64,000 bases of DNA from Streptomyces sp. WMMB303 (GTDB lineage Bacteria > Actinomycetota > Actinomycetes > Streptomycetales > Streptomycetaceae), in contig NZ_JARKIN010000001.1 of the NCBI RefSeq assembly GCF_029351045.1, positions 617,001 through 681,000 on the forward strand, written 5' to 3'. A program made the translations under genes and the position numbers. A model generated the notes under the pieces. The model saw only the letters and a program-made list of their open reading frames with translations, was not told the DNA's origin and made no database searches. Shown in pieces: positions 55,457 to 64,000 of the stretch; position 1 is the stretch's first letter, and each line of letters opens with the position of its first letter.

Positions 55457-56125
55457 ATGGCCGACCACGCAACCCACGACGCCCAGGCGCGGGCCAGCCT
55501 GCATCTTCTGGTGCGGGACATCGAGCGGGTCCGCCGGCAGGTGGACGCGCTGCGCACGCTCACCGCGCAGTTGGGCAACGTCTACCGCCCGCGGCGCACC
55601 GGCCCCGCCGCGGGCTTCGTCGTCTACGGCCGCGCACCCGCGCCGACCGTCCGACTCGCCCAGGAACTACGCGACAGCGTCGAGACCCTGGTGACGGCGG
55701 CGGTGGACTTCGACCGTTCACTCGGCTTCTCCTGGGACGCCGTGGGTTCGGCCCTGGGCGTCACCAAACAGGCCGTGCACCGCAGGTACGGCTCCTCCCG
55801 GCGTGGCCCCGCGGCCGGCGCCCCGGAGAACGCCGAGGCTCCCGGAGCGTCCCCGGCGTCTCCCTCGCCGGTGCCGCGGCAGTCCGAGGCCGTACCCGCC
55901 GCCGCCCGGTCACTCCCGACGGCGCCCGGTGCCTCTCCGGCGCACCGGCCGGCGCCGGTCCCCGCGGCCCGTTCGATCCCGCCGCAGCAGCCCCCCGCGC
56001 AACAGCCCTACGAAGCGCGGCACGAACCGCGGCACGACGGGCGCCAGGACGGCCGTCAGGACGCCTACCGCGAGGTGCGGCAGGAGCCGCGCACGGGAGC
56101 ACTGCCCGCACCCCGCAACGGCTGA
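55457..56125 (+). CDS. Hypothetical protein with HTH-like motif and disordered tail
   Basis: A 222-residue protein not assigned to a named family. Residues 1-45 are helical ([21 protein letters not shown]). [24 protein letters not shown] (about 92-115) has the geometry of a helix-turn-helix. The last 100 residues are Pro/Ala/Gln/Arg-rich with a [21 protein letters not shown] segment, probably disordered. It may bind DNA (inference). The second ATG is preferred because GAGAGG lies 7 nt upstream. It is convergent with priA. Confidence 0.7.
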   Translation: MADHATHDAQARASLHLLVRDIERVRRQVDALRTLTAQLGNVYRPRRTGPAAGFVVYGRAPAPTVRLAQELRDSVETLVTAAVDFDRSLGFSWDAVGSALGVTKQAVHRRYGSSRRGPAAGAPENAEAPGASPASPSPVPRQSEAVPAAARSLPTAPGASPAHRPAPVPAARSIPPQQPPAQQPYEARHEPRHDGRQDGRQDAYREVRQEPRTGALPAPRNG

Positions 56126-56173
56126 CCCCTCGGCCGGCCGAGCCCGACGGCGCGCAGGGCCGCCGCCGGCCGC

Positions 56174-56209
56174 ACCGGCCCGTAGGGCCGCGGCCCTACG
56201 GGCCGGTGT
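56174..56209. terminator. 36-bp perfect palindrome overlapping the priA stop
   Basis: A perfect palindrome of two 18-bp arms without spacer. Its last base lies within the priA stop codon region, and it sits between convergent genes, so it should stop transcription from both sides. Confidence 0.75.
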
Positions 56210-58374
56210 CACCCGATGTCCAGCGGATCGACCCGCACCTGCGCGACCGGTCCCTCCCTCCGGGTCAACCGGCCCACCTGCGCCGTCTTCAACGCCGCGG
56301 CCAGCGCTGCGCCGCTGCCGCGCGGCACCCGCACCAGCGCCCGCTCCCACTGCTCCCCCGGCGGCGGGTCACCCGGCTTGCGGGGCCTCCCCGGCTCCAG
56401 CACCGGAAGGGGCACCGGGCCGAGCACCTGGGCGCCCTCGGGCAACCCGGCGTCCTCGACCGCGGCCAGCAGCCCGGCGACGGCCTCGGGCGGGCCGGTG
56501 ACCGCCGCCATCCGGGAAACCGGCGGAAAGCCCAGCTCCGCGCGGTCGGCCAGCTCTCGCAACGCATGTCCCGCCGGGTCCCATCGCACCAGTGCCTGCA
56601 CCGGCCGCACCGACTCCTCCGCGACCACCACCACCGTGCCGCCCGCACCCTGCGGCCGGACCAGCGAGGCGGCACCCAGCCAGCGGCGCAGGGCCTCCTC
56701 GCCCGCACGGAGATCGGGTCGGCTCAGCAGCGCCCAGCCGTCGAGGAGCAGCGCGGCCGCATACCCCTCGCCGCCCTCCGGTACGGGCTCCGCGCCGGGA
56801 GTGGCGACGACCAGCGCGGGACGCCCCGGCACCGACTCCAGCACGTGGGTGCCGCCGGAGGTCCGCACCGGCACCGCGGGAAACGCGCGGCCCAGCTCCT
56901 CCGCCGTACGGCCGGCGCCGATCACGCTGCCGCGCAGCCGCGTCCCGGAACACATGGGACAGCGCCACTGCGGGGTCTCCCGCGCGCACCAGCCGCACCG
57001 CAGCGCCGTGCCCTCCGCGGCCGCCTCCAGCGGGCCCGAGCAGTGCGCGCACCGGGCCGGCTCGCGGCACCGCTCGCAGACCAGCCGCGGAACATAGCCG
57101 CGGCGCGGCACCTGCACCAGCACCGGGCCGCGCTCCAGCGCGTCCCGCGCCGCGCGCCAGGCCAGGCTCGGCAGCCGGGCGCTGCGCGCTGCCGGATCGC
57201 GGCCGGCGTCGCCCTCGGCCGCCGTACGGACCCGGGGCATGACCGCCCGGACGGTGTCCCGGTCGGCGGCCAGCGGCCGCGCGAAGCCCGATTCCACAAG
57301 CTGCGCGGCCTCCACCGTGCAGCTGTGCGCACCGAGCAGGAACGCCGCCTGCTCGGTCACCGCACGCTGGAGCAGCACCTCGCGGGCGTGCGGCTGCGGG
57401 GCCCGCTCCTCGCTGTGGTTGCTGTCGCCGTCCTCCCAGACGGCGGCGAGCCCCAGCCGGCGCACCGGAGCGAACATCGCCGCCCGGGTGCCGACGACGG
57501 CGCGCACGGCTCCGCGGCTGACCGCGAGCCACCGCCGGTAGCGCGGCTCGGGTCCGGCGTCCGCGGTCAGCAGCACATGCTGCCCCTCGCCCACGAGCGC
57601 GGTCAGCGCGGCGTCCACCCGTGCCGCCGACTTCCCGTCGGGCAGTACCGCGAGCGCCCCCCGGCCCGCGGCCAGCGCGGTGGCCATGGCGCGGGCCAAC
57701 TCCTCCGCCCAGCTCTGCGGGCCGGGCAGCGCGGTCCACACCGCACGGGGCGCGGTCTTCTCGGCGACGGCCCGCAGGAACGCGGGCCCCTCGGGGTAGC
57801 GTGCCCATCCGCCGGGCTCCGGTACCGCGGGTTCGGCGGGGCGGCGCGGTGAGGGCTGCTTCTCCGCCCTGGCGCGGCGCGGCGGGACGGCGAGCTGCAC
57901 CACGTCGGCGAGCGATCCCGCGTACCGGTCGGCCACCGCCCGGCACAGCCCGAGCAGTTCGGGCGTCAGCACCGGTTCGGGCGAGAGCACCTGGGCGATC
58001 GGGGCGAGCCGCCCGGTGAAGTCGGTGTCGGCCCGGCGCTCGACGATGAATCCGTTGATGAGGCCGCCCCCTTCGCGGCGGCCCTCCCGCTCCCCCGCGC
58101 CGAAGCGCACCCGGACCCGCACGCCGGGCCGGGCCTCCTCGTCCATCGCGGCGGGAACGGCGTAGTCGAAGAATCGGTCGAGATGCACCAGCCCCTTGTC
58201 GACCAGCACCCGTGCCACGGGCAGCCGCTCCGCCATCTCGGCACCCCGCCAGGTACGCGGTCTGGCCCTCGGCTGCCTGGCCTTGCGTTCCCGCACGGTC
58301 TCCCGGATCAGCGCGAGCTGCTCCGGCGCATGCGGCTGACGCTCCCCTTCATCGTTGCCGTCGCCCCTGCTCAC
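56209..58374 (-). CDS. priA: PriA, primosomal replication-restart protein, helicase motifs lost
   Basis: A 721-residue actinobacterial PriA. The N-terminal 3'-DNA-binding domain (about 45-150; VARVLVDKGLVHLDRFFDYAVP) and the zinc-binding region are kept: Cys pairs start near residue 433 (CERCREPARCAHCSG, RCGWC, CPMC). The Walker A position reads LPGPQSWAEELA instead of GxTGSGKT, and the DEEH box is replaced by WEDGDSN, so ATPase/helicase activity is not expected. This degeneration is known for mycobacterial and streptomycete PriA. The GTG start gives the family's usual length. It probably serves as a structural loader. Confidence 0.93.
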   Translation of the reverse strand: MSRGDGNDEGERQPHAPEQLALIRETVRERKARQPRARPRTWRGAEMAERLPVARVLVDKGLVHLDRFFDYAVPAAMDEEARPGVRVRVRFGAGEREGRREGGGLINGFIVERRADTDFTGRLAPIAQVLSPEPVLTPELLGLCRAVADRYAGSLADVVQLAVPPRRARAEKQPSPRRPAEPAVPEPGGWARYPEGPAFLRAVAEKTAPRAVWTALPGPQSWAEELARAMATALAAGRGALAVLPDGKSAARVDAALTALVGEGQHVLLTADAGPEPRYRRWLAVSRGAVRAVVGTRAAMFAPVRRLGLAAVWEDGDSNHSEERAPQPHAREVLLQRAVTEQAAFLLGAHSCTVEAAQLVESGFARPLAADRDTVRAVMPRVRTAAEGDAGRDPAARSARLPSLAWRAARDALERGPVLVQVPRRGYVPRLVCERCREPARCAHCSGPLEAAAEGTALRCGWCARETPQWRCPMCSGTRLRGSVIGAGRTAEELGRAFPAVPVRTSGGTHVLESVPGRPALVVATPGAEPVPEGGEGYAAALLLDGWALLSRPDLRAGEEALRRWLGAASLVRPQGAGGTVVVVAEESVRPVQALVRWDPAGHALRELADRAELGFPPVSRMAAVTGPPEAVAGLLAAVEDAGLPEGAQVLGPVPLPVLEPGRPRKPGDPPPGEQWERALVRVPRGSGAALAAALKTAQVGRLTRREGPVAQVRVDPLDIG

Positions 58375-58558
58375 AGCCTCAGTCTCGCAAACGGCTCGGA
58401 CAGCCGCCGCCCACCGGGCCGGGCCCGCGCCGCCTCCGCCCGGTGGGGTCGGGGACCGGCCCCGCACCGGTCAGGTGCCCGGTCCCGGACCCGGACCGCC
58501 CGGACGGGTGAGTCGTCCTCCGGCAGGATCGCCCCGGCCCGCGGGCGTCCGGACGCGC

Positions 58559-58600
58559 CGGAGGCCCGGCACCCCGCCAGCATGGGGTGCCGGGCCTCCG
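58559..58600 (-). terminator. metK terminator
   Basis: Perfect 17-bp stem (58559-58575 with 58584-58600), 8-nt loop, 46 nt after the metK stop and ahead of priA. Confidence 0.88.
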
Positions 58601-58645
58601 ACGGACGAACGGAGGGATCACTGACGTGACCGACGCGGCGGTGGG

Positions 58646-59854
58646 TCAGAGCCCGGCCGCCTTGCGCAGGGCGTCGACCCGGTCGGTGCGCTCCCAGGTG
58701 AAGTCGGGAAGCGCCCGGCCGAAGTGGCCGTAGGCGGCCGTCTGCGAGTAGATGGGGCGCAGCAGGTCGAGGTCGCGGATGATCGCGGCCGGACGGAGGT
58801 CGAAGACCTCGGAGATGGCCTGCTCGATCTTCTCGTGGTCCACCGCGGCGGTGCCGAAGGTCTCCACGAAGAGACCGACCGGCTCGGCCTTGCCGATGGC
58901 GTACGCGACCTGCACCTCGCAGCGGGTGGCGAGGCGGGCGGCCACCACGTTCTTGGCGACCCAGCGCATCGCGTAGGCGGCGGAGCGGTCGACCTTGGAC
59001 GGGTCCTTGCCCGAGAAGGCGCCGCCACCGTGGCGGGCCATACCGCCGTAGGTGTCGATGATGATCTTCCGGCCGGTGAGTCCGGCGTCACCCATCGGGC
59101 CGCCGATCTCGAAGCGCCCGGTCGGGTTGACCAGCAGCCGGTAGCCCTCGGTCTCCAGCTTGATGCCCTCGTCCACCAGAGCCTTCAGCTCGGGCTCGAC
59201 GACGAACTCGCGGATGTCGGGTGCGAGCAGCGAGTCGAGGTCGATGTCGGCGGCGTGCTGCGAGGAGACCACGACGGTGTCCAGCCGCACGGCCTTGTCG
59301 CCGTCGTACTCGATGGTCACCTGCGTCTTCCCGTCCGGGCGCAGGTAGGGGATCGTGCCGTTCTTTCGGACGGCGGAGAGCCGCTCCGAGAGCCGGTGCG
59401 CCAGGGTGATCGGCAGCGGCATGAACTCGGCGGTCTCGTCGCAGGCGTAGCCGAACATCAGGCCCTGGTCGCCGGCGCCCTGCTCGTCGAGTTCGTCCTC
59501 GTCGCCTTCGACGCGCTTCTCGTAGGCGGTGTCGACGCCCTGCGCGATGTCGGGCGACTGGGCGCCGATCGACTCCGAGACGCCGCAGGAGGCGCCGTCG
59601 AAGCCCTTCTTGGAGGAGTCGTAGCCGATCTCGAGGACCTTGTTGCGCACGAGCGTCGAAATCGGGGCGTAGGCCTTGGTCGTCACCTCTCCGGCCACGT
59701 GCACGAGGCCGGTGGTGATCAGTGTCTCGACGGCGACCCTGGAGTGCGGGTCTTCCTTGAGGAGGGCGTCGAGGATGGTGTCGCTGATCTGGTCAGCGAT
59801 CTTGTCAGGGTGACCCTCGGTCACAGATTCCGAGGTGAACAAGCGGCGCGACAC
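58646..59854 (-). CDS. metK: S-adenosylmethionine synthetase
   Basis: Makes S-adenosylmethionine from ATP and methionine. The 402 residues carry [20 protein letters not shown] (His-Pro-Asp ATP/metal site), [12 protein letters not shown], and the P-loop-like [22 protein letters not shown] is the start with AGGGAG 4 nt upstream. In Streptomyces SAM levels affect antibiotic production and sporulation. A strong terminator follows, and the upstream gap holds a possible promoter. Confidence 0.97.
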   Translation of the reverse strand: MSRRLFTSESVTEGHPDKIADQISDTILDALLKEDPHSRVAVETLITTGLVHVAGEVTTKAYAPISTLVRNKVLEIGYDSSKKGFDGASCGVSESIGAQSPDIAQGVDTAYEKRVEGDEDELDEQGAGDQGLMFGYACDETAEFMPLPITLAHRLSERLSAVRKNGTIPYLRPDGKTQVTIEYDGDKAVRLDTVVVSSQHAADIDLDSLLAPDIREFVVEPELKALVDEGIKLETEGYRLLVNPTGRFEIGGPMGDAGLTGRKIIIDTYGGMARHGGGAFSGKDPSKVDRSAAYAMRWVAKNVVAARLATRCEVQVAYAIGKAEPVGLFVETFGTAAVDHEKIEQAISEVFDLRPAAIIRDLDLLRPIYSQTAAYGHFGRALPDFTWERTDRVDALRKAAGL

Positions 59855-60215
59855 ATCGCTCCCTGGGGTTGCAGCGGCTGCTGGCTGAGCATGGGCGGAC
59901 CGGTCGGGGGCTGCGCCCAAGCACGGTCCGCGGCCAGTTTATCCATCTCCACCCGCATCCAATCACGGACTCTCGAACTACGAGACGACCATGACCTGCT
60001 CGATCCAAACTCCAGGAGCGCCGGAAGGGCGCGGGAGATCTGGATATGTCAGGGTGTGTCGGACAGCGAAGTCGCTGGTCAAGAGCGCCGTTCCAGCCGT
60101 GTTCGACGGCTTCCGGCCCACTCGGTCACCCTGTCGACTTTTCCGGTGCACCGCTGACGGAAGCAGTGATTCCGCGTCCACTCCTCGGGACGCCCGCCGG
60201 TCCGGGGCACCCCGG
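59855..60215. other. 361-bp upstream region of metK
   Basis: No gene supported. On the minus strand TAAACT (59951-59946) fits the TANNNT -10 pattern for metK; TTGGAT 15 bp before it could be a -35 at non-ideal spacing. TCTCG-AACTA-CGAGA (59981-59995) is a small dyad nearby. No SAM riboswitch motif was recognised. Confidence 0.45.
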
Positions 60216-61469
60216 TCACTCCCGGGGCAGCCCCGGAAGCCGCTCGGCGATCAGGTCCCAGACCGTCTCCGCGAGCGCCTCCTTCGGCCCGTGCGGAACC
60301 GGCGTCTCGCTACCGTCGGTGCCCAGCACCACGGCCTCGTTCTCCTCCGAGCCGAAGGTCCTGCCCTCCCCCACCTCGTTGACGACCAGCAGGTCGCAGC
60401 CCTTGGCGGCGAGCTTGGCGCGGCCGTGCTCCAGCACCCGGTCCGTCTCGGCCGCGAAGCCGACCACCACCTGGCCGGGGCGGGGGCGGTGCGCGGCGAG
60501 CTCGGCGAGGATGTCGGGGTTGCGGGCGAGTGCCAGCGGCTCGGGCTCCTGACCGGCCTTCTTCTTGATCTTCCCGGTGGCGTAGGCGGCCGGGCGGAAG
60601 TCGGCGACCGCGGCGGCCATCACCACCGCGTCCGCGTCGGCGGCCGCCGCGGCCACGGCGGTGCGCAGTTCCTCCGCGCTGCCCACCCGTACCAGGTCCA
60701 CGCCCGCCGGATCCGGCAGCGCGCTGTTGGCGGAGACGAGCGTCACCCGCGCCCCGCGCGCCGCGGCGGTACGGGCGAGCGCGTACCCCTGCTTGCCGGA
60801 GGAGCGGTTGCCCAGGAAACGCACCGGATCGAGCGGCTCGCGGGTGCCGCCCGCGCTGACGACGACATGGCGTCCCGCGAGGTCGGAGCCGGCTCCGGCC
60901 GCTCCGCGCAGCAGCACCCGCCGGCAGACCTCGAAGAGCGCATCCGGGTCCGGCAGCCGCCCCTTCCCGGTGTCCGTCCCGGTCAGCCGCCCGACGGCGG
61001 GCTCGACGACCAGCGCGCCGCGGCGCCGCAGCGTGGCGACGTTCTCCCGGGTGGCGGGGTGCTCCCACATCTCGGTGTGCATCGCGGGGGCGAAGACGAC
61101 CGGGCAGCGTGCGGTGAGCAGGGTGTTGGTGAGCAGGTCGTCGGCGAGTCCGTGCGCCGCCTTGGCCAGCAGGTCCGCGGTCGCGGGGGCGACGACGACG
61201 AGGTCGGCGCCCTGGCCGATCCGCACGTGCGGCACCTCGTGCACCGCGTCCCACACCTCGGTGGCCACCGGGTGGCCGGTCAGCGCCGACCAGGTGGCGG
61301 CGCCGACGAAGTGCAGCGCAGAGGCGGTGGGCACCGCCCGCACGTCGTGCCCGCTCTCGGTGAGGCGCCGGGCCAGCTCGCACGCCTTGTAGGCCGCGAT
61401 GCCGCCGCTCACTCCCAGCACGACCCTCGGCCTGCCGGCTGCCGCCCGGCCGTCCCGCTGCTGCGTCAC
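60216..61469 (-). CDS. coaBC: Bifunctional PPC decarboxylase / PPC synthetase
   Basis: A 417-residue coenzyme A biosynthesis enzyme. The N-terminal FMN-dependent CoaC half (about 1-190) has GVSGGIAAYKACELARRL, SALHFVGAATWSALTG and APAMHTEMW. The C-terminal CoaB half has VVSAGGTREPLDPVRFLGNRSSGKQG (CTP/dimer site) and VMAAAVADFRP with AxKIKK-type lysines. It joins Cys to 4'-phosphopantothenate, then decarboxylates the product. A hairpin separates it from rpoZ. Confidence 0.96.
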   Translation of the reverse strand: MTQQRDGRAAAGRPRVVLGVSGGIAAYKACELARRLTESGHDVRAVPTASALHFVGAATWSALTGHPVATEVWDAVHEVPHVRIGQGADLVVVAPATADLLAKAAHGLADDLLTNTLLTARCPVVFAPAMHTEMWEHPATRENVATLRRRGALVVEPAVGRLTGTDTGKGRLPDPDALFEVCRRVLLRGAAGAGSDLAGRHVVVSAGGTREPLDPVRFLGNRSSGKQGYALARTAAARGARVTLVSANSALPDPAGVDLVRVGSAEELRTAVAAAAADADAVVMAAAVADFRPAAYATGKIKKKAGQEPEPLALARNPDILAELAAHRPRPGQVVVGFAAETDRVLEHGRAKLAAKGCDLLVVNEVGEGRTFGSEENEAVVLGTDGSETPVPHGPKEALAETVWDLIAERLPGLPRE

Positions 61470-61517
61470 TCGTCTCTCCCCACATGCCCGTACGCGTGCC
61501 GTTATGCCCTTATGACA

Positions 61518-61556
61518 CACCAGGGGCCCGGCAGTCGCGCTGCCGGGCCCCTGGTG
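61518..61556 (-). terminator. rpoZ terminator
   Basis: Perfect 17-bp stem (61518-61534 with 61540-61556), 5-nt loop, 17 nt after the rpoZ stop codon. It may limit read-through into coaBC. Confidence 0.88.
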
Positions 61557-61573
61557 GAAGTGGTGCCGACCGG

Positions 61574-61852
61574 CTACGGGACGACCGGCGGAGCCTCCAC
61601 GGGCTCGGAGGTGAGAAGTCCGGCGTTGATCTCGCGGAGTGCGATGGACAGCGGCTTCTCGTGCACGTGGGTGTCCACCAGCGGGCCGACGTACTCGAGA
61701 AGGCCCTCACCGAGCTGGGAGTAGTACGCGTTGATCTGACGCGCGCGCTTGGCGGCGTAGATGACGAGGCTGTACTTCGAGTCGGTGGCCTCGAGCAGCT
61801 CATCAATCGGCGGGTTGATGATGCCCTCGGGCGTGTTGATGGAAGAGGACAC
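61574..61852 (-). CDS. rpoZ: RNA polymerase omega subunit
   Basis: A 92-residue subunit that stabilises the beta' subunit. The core motif [24 protein letters not shown] contains the conserved Lys-Arg-Ala-Arg-Gln-Ile. The start is GTG with GAAGG 6 nt upstream, giving the usual streptomycete N-terminus [19 protein letters not shown]. In Streptomyces omega loss impairs aerial growth and antibiotics. A hairpin precedes it on the gmk side. Confidence 0.97.
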   Translation of the reverse strand: MSSSINTPEGIINPPIDELLEATDSKYSLVIYAAKRARQINAYYSQLGEGLLEYVGPLVDTHVHEKPLSIALREINAGLLTSEPVEAPPVVP

Positions 61853-61897
61853 TCTCTGCCTTCCGAAGGGTGGATGGAGCGGGAATCGACGCACGGA

Positions 61898-61916
61898 CAG
61901 CGCGCCGGGCGCGCTG
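61898..61916 (-). terminator. Short hairpin between gmk and rpoZ
   Basis: CAGCGCGC / GCGCGCTG stem with a 3-nt loop, 4 nt after the gmk stop; possibly a partial terminator or mRNA-stabilising hairpin. Confidence 0.55.
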
Positions 61917-61920
61917 GAGG

Positions 61921-62517
61921 TCAGCCGATACGCATCAAGGCTAGCAGCTCGGCGCTTACCTCCTCGACGGAGGTGTTGACCAGGGTCCGGTCGAACTCGG
62001 CCTCGGCCGCCAGCTCGGTGCGGGCCGCCTCCAGCCGCCGCTCGATGACCTCGGGCGCCTCGGTGCCCCGGCCGGTCAGCCGCCTGACCAGCTCCTCCCA
62101 GCTCGGAGGGGCCAGGAAGACGAGCTGCGCCTCGGGCATGGACTGCTGGACGAGCCGGGCGCCCTGCAGGTCGATCTCCAGCAGGACGGGCTCACCCCGT
62201 TCGAGGTGCTCCAGTACCGCTCCCCGGGGGGTGCCGTAGCGGTTGCCCGCGAACTCCGCCCATTCGAGCAGGTCGCCGTTGGCGATCAGCTTGTCGAACT
62301 CCTCGTCGTCCACGAAGAAGTACTGCACACCGTGCCGCTCGCCCGGGCGGGGCCTGCGGGTGGTGGCGGAGACGGAGAGCCATACCTCTGGGTGCGCCTT
62401 GCGCAGGTGCGCGACGACCGTGCTCTTGCCGACCCCCGAGGGGCCGGAGAGCACGGTCAGTCGCGATGTGCCGACCGGGGGTGCCGGGGTCTCCCCCCGG
62501 GGAACTGCAGAACTCAT
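61921..62517 (-). CDS. gmk: Guanylate kinase
   Basis: Phosphorylates GMP to GDP. The 198 residues have the P-loop [10 protein letters not shown] (24-33), the GMP-binding [20 protein letters not shown] and [13 protein letters not shown], and the lid RLTGRGTE. The N-terminal 20 residues are an actinobacterial extension. It is 37 bp downstream of ihf and likely shares its promoter. Confidence 0.97.
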   Translation of the reverse strand: MSSAVPRGETPAPPVGTSRLTVLSGPSGVGKSTVVAHLRKAHPEVWLSVSATTRRPRPGERHGVQYFFVDDEEFDKLIANGDLLEWAEFAGNRYGTPRGAVLEHLERGEPVLLEIDLQGARLVQQSMPEAQLVFLAPPSWEELVRRLTGRGTEAPEVIERRLEAARTELAAEAEFDRTLVNTSVEEVSAELLALMRIG

Positions 62518-62554
62518 GCAGCGATTATCCCGGTTTACGGGAGTGCCCGGGACC

Positions 62555-62878
62555 TCAGGCGTTGGCGCCGCCGAACTCGCGCTCGAGCGCGGCGATCTGG
62601 TTGGACCCCAGACCGCGGACCCGGCGGCTCTCGGAGATCCCCAGCCGCTCCATGATCTGCTTGGCGCGGACCTTGCCGACGCCGGGCAGGGACTCCAGGA
62701 GCGCGGAGACCTTCATCTTGCCGATCACGTCGTTCTCCTGGCCCTGCTTGATGACCTCGTGCAGGGACGCGCCGGAGTGCTTGAGCCGGTTCTTGACCTC
62801 GGCGCGCTCCCGGCGAGCCGCGGCGGCCTTTTCGAGCGCGGCTGCGCGCTGTTCAGGGGTAAGGGGCGGAAGAGCCAC
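62555..62878 (-). CDS. mihF: Actinobacterial integration host factor (sIHF/mIHF)
   Basis: A 107-residue nucleoid-associated DNA-binding protein. A long N-terminal helix ([33 protein letters not shown]) precedes a helix-two-turn-helix with the helix-hairpin-helix signature [20 protein letters not shown]. It is unrelated to enteric IHF; in Streptomyces it compacts DNA and affects sporulation and secondary metabolism. GTG start; GAGGTGA lies about 9 nt upstream. A well-formed promoter precedes it. Confidence 0.95.
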   Translation of the reverse strand: MALPPLTPEQRAAALEKAAAARRERAEVKNRLKHSGASLHEVIKQGQENDVIGKMKVSALLESLPGVGKVRAKQIMERLGISESRRVRGLGSNQIAALEREFGGANA

Positions 62879-62925
62879 GCCTGCGTCACCTCGGATGTCG
62901 AACTGTCGGATATGGATCGGTGAGG

Positions 62926-62954
62926 AACCTAGTAGGCCCGCACCTGCGGAGCAA
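62926..62954 (-). promoter_or_regulatory. Promoter of ihf (-gmk)
   Basis: On the minus strand TTGCTC (62954-62949), exactly 17 bp, and TAGGTT (62931-62926). Predicted start near 62919, leaving a leader of about 40 nt with the GAGGTGA ribosome site. Confidence 0.6.
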
Positions 62955-63029
62955 CGAGCAACGCGCCTGTTGGCGGTGCTCTGGACGGAGACTAGCGGGC
63001 ATGAGCCCCGGAGTCAGCGAGAACAGACG

Positions 63030-63065
63030 AAAAGTCCAGGTCAGCCTCTGCCGACCCGGACTTTT
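63030..63065 (-). terminator. pyrF terminator
   Basis: AAAAGTCC (63030-63037) pairs with GGACTTTT (63058-63065), and GGTC with GACC inside, interrupted by one A/C mismatch; loop 10 nt. On the minus strand it ends in TTTT, a classical intrinsic terminator about 140 nt after pyrF. Confidence 0.85.
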
Positions 63066-63207
63066 CTGGACATAATGGTCGCGTTTTCAGCTCTCAGCGT
63101 GGGGATCTTGGAAGCTCCGCGGCCCGAACAGGGCCGGAGCCCGGAACGGAAAGCGCGGCGATCCGGCGCGCCGGCCGCTCCAAAACCACGACGGCGACCA
63201 CGACGGC

Positions 63208-64000
63208 TCAGGTCACGACGGTGCGGACCGCGTCCGCGAACGCCGTCGCGGAATCTCTCAGTCCGGTTTCGTCGGGGCCGTGCCGGAGCACCCCCCGGCT
63301 GACGCTCGGCACCACGTTGCGGACCGCGTTTCCGAAGACCGCGGGCAGATCCGCCGGGGTCGCCCCCTGCGCCCCGATACCCGGCGCGAGCAGCGGCCCG
63401 TTCACCGCCAGGTCGAACGCCGACAGATCACCGAGCGTGGCGCCGACGACCGCGCCGAAGGAGCCCAGCGGCCCGGCGCCCGCGTTCAGGTCCGCCAGCC
63501 GGCGCAGCACCGTCGCCGCCACCGTGCAACCGCCCTCGCCGAGCGCGCGCTGCACCTCCCGTCCCTCCGGGTTGGAGGTGAGCGCCAGTACGAAGAGCCC
63601 CGCGCCGCTCGCCGCGGCCGCTTCGGCGGCCGGCGCGAGCGCGCCGAAGCCCAGATAGGGACTCACGGTGAGCGCGTCGGAGAAGAGCGGGCTGTCCGGG
63701 TCGAGGTAGGCCGCGGCGTAGGCGTCCATGGTGGAGCCGATGTCGCCGCGCTTGGCGTCCATCACGACCAGTGCCCCGGCCTCCCGGGCCTCGGACACCG
63801 TGCGTTCCAGCACGGCGACACCGCGCGAGCCGAAGCGCTCGTAGAACGCCGACTGCGGCTTGAGCACGGCCACCCGGTCGGCCAGCGCCGCCACGACCGT
63901 GCGGCTGAACCGCTCCAGCCCCGCGACGTCGTCCGCCAGACCCCAGGCGTGCAGCAGGGAGGCGTGCGGATCGATCCCCACGCACAGCGGCCCCCGGGTG
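63208..64000 (-). CDS. pyrF: Orotidine 5'-phosphate decarboxylase, 5' end missing
   Basis: Converts OMP to UMP. This is the last 264 codons of a class-2 (long, actinobacterial type) enzyme; the start lies beyond base 64000. The active-site segment MDAKRGDIGSTM holds the Lys-Asp pair, and LCVGIDPHASLL begins the barrel near the truncated end. APGIGAQGATPADL forms the phosphate-binding loop. The neighbour order pyrF-ihf-gmk-rpoZ is standard for Streptomyces. Confidence 0.96.
   Translation of the reverse strand, partial: TRGPLCVGIDPHASLLHAWGLADDVAGLERFSRTVVAALADRVAVLKPQSAFYERFGSRGVAVLERTVSEAREAGALVVMDAKRGDIGSTMDAYAAAYLDPDSPLFSDALTVSPYLGFGALAPAAEAAAASGAGLFVLALTSNPEGREVQRALGEGGCTVAATVLRRLADLNAGAGPLGSFGAVVGATLGDLSAFDLAVNGPLLAPGIGAQGATPADLPAVFGNAVRNVVPSVSRGVLRHGPDETGLRDSATAFADAVRTVVT

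Larger units (their letters stand above)
62879..63207. other. 329-bp region between pyrF and ihf
   Basis: No gene. It contains the ihf promoter and the pyrF terminator, listed separately; the rest, including an AT-richer stretch at 63061-63100, shows nothing further. Confidence 0.6.

Noticed and set aside
59855..60215. SAM riboswitch upstream of metK
   Set aside because: I found none of the conserved SAM-riboswitch segments or a multi-helix junction.

Overview
The window is typical Streptomyces chromosomal DNA. It has very high GC with the usual third-position bias, many GTG starts and one TTG start, AGGAGG-like ribosome binding sites, an actinobacterial integration host factor, and the linked set pyrF, ihf, gmk, rpoZ, coaBC, metK, priA, fmt, rsmB and rpe. 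All functions are read from motifs and recalled family features; no database search was run. I saw no rRNA, tRNA, CRISPR array or complete insertion sequence.

Left part (1-31 kb) is mostly single genes and small modules. These are: a truncated GH18 chitinase, a stress membrane protein and a TetR regulator; an unusual family-A DNA polymerase and 6-phosphogluconate dehydrogenase; a secreted M4 metalloprotease with a P-domain; and a surface-glycan module (GT2 glycosyltransferase, polysialyltransferase-like enzyme, convergent acyltransferase). Next comes a group of repeat-bearing or acidic proteins, two of which resemble gas-vesicle accessory proteins GvpY and GvpZ although no gvpA is present. 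Then follow an AraC regulator divergent from a fosmidomycin-resistance-type exporter, a SulP transporter divergent from a MerR regulator with a palindromic operator candidate, a secreted C39-type peptidase, a P-loop kinase, a candidate small RNA with its own promoter and terminator, an EccA/CbbX-like AAA ATPase, and two CNNM/CorC-type membrane proteins.

Middle part (31.8-38.5 kb, minus strand) is a long riboflavin/histidine operon. An FMN riboswitch precedes ribD, ribE, ribM, ribBA and ribH. These are followed at short spacing by hisE, hisG and a PH-domain membrane protein, so flavin supply and the first steps of histidine synthesis may share transcripts.

38.6-51 kb holds an MFS transporter, a uracil/xanthine permease, a GNAT acetyltransferase, a DUF5995 protein and an LLM flavin/F420 oxidoreductase. 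It also holds a lysine-catabolic pair (lysine 2-monooxygenase DavB and 5-aminovaleramide amidase DavA) downstream of an Lrp/AsnC regulator, then GuaB1, a KhtTU-like K+/H+ antiporter pair and a SorC-family regulator.

51.9-64 kb is the housekeeping block on the minus strand: rpe, rsmB, fmt, priA (helicase motifs lost), metK, coaBC, rpoZ, gmk, ihf and pyrF (runs off the right edge). Several transcription units end in long, near-perfect hairpins. Three genes have a TANNNT -10 box 6-7 nt before the start codon, as expected for leaderless mRNAs.
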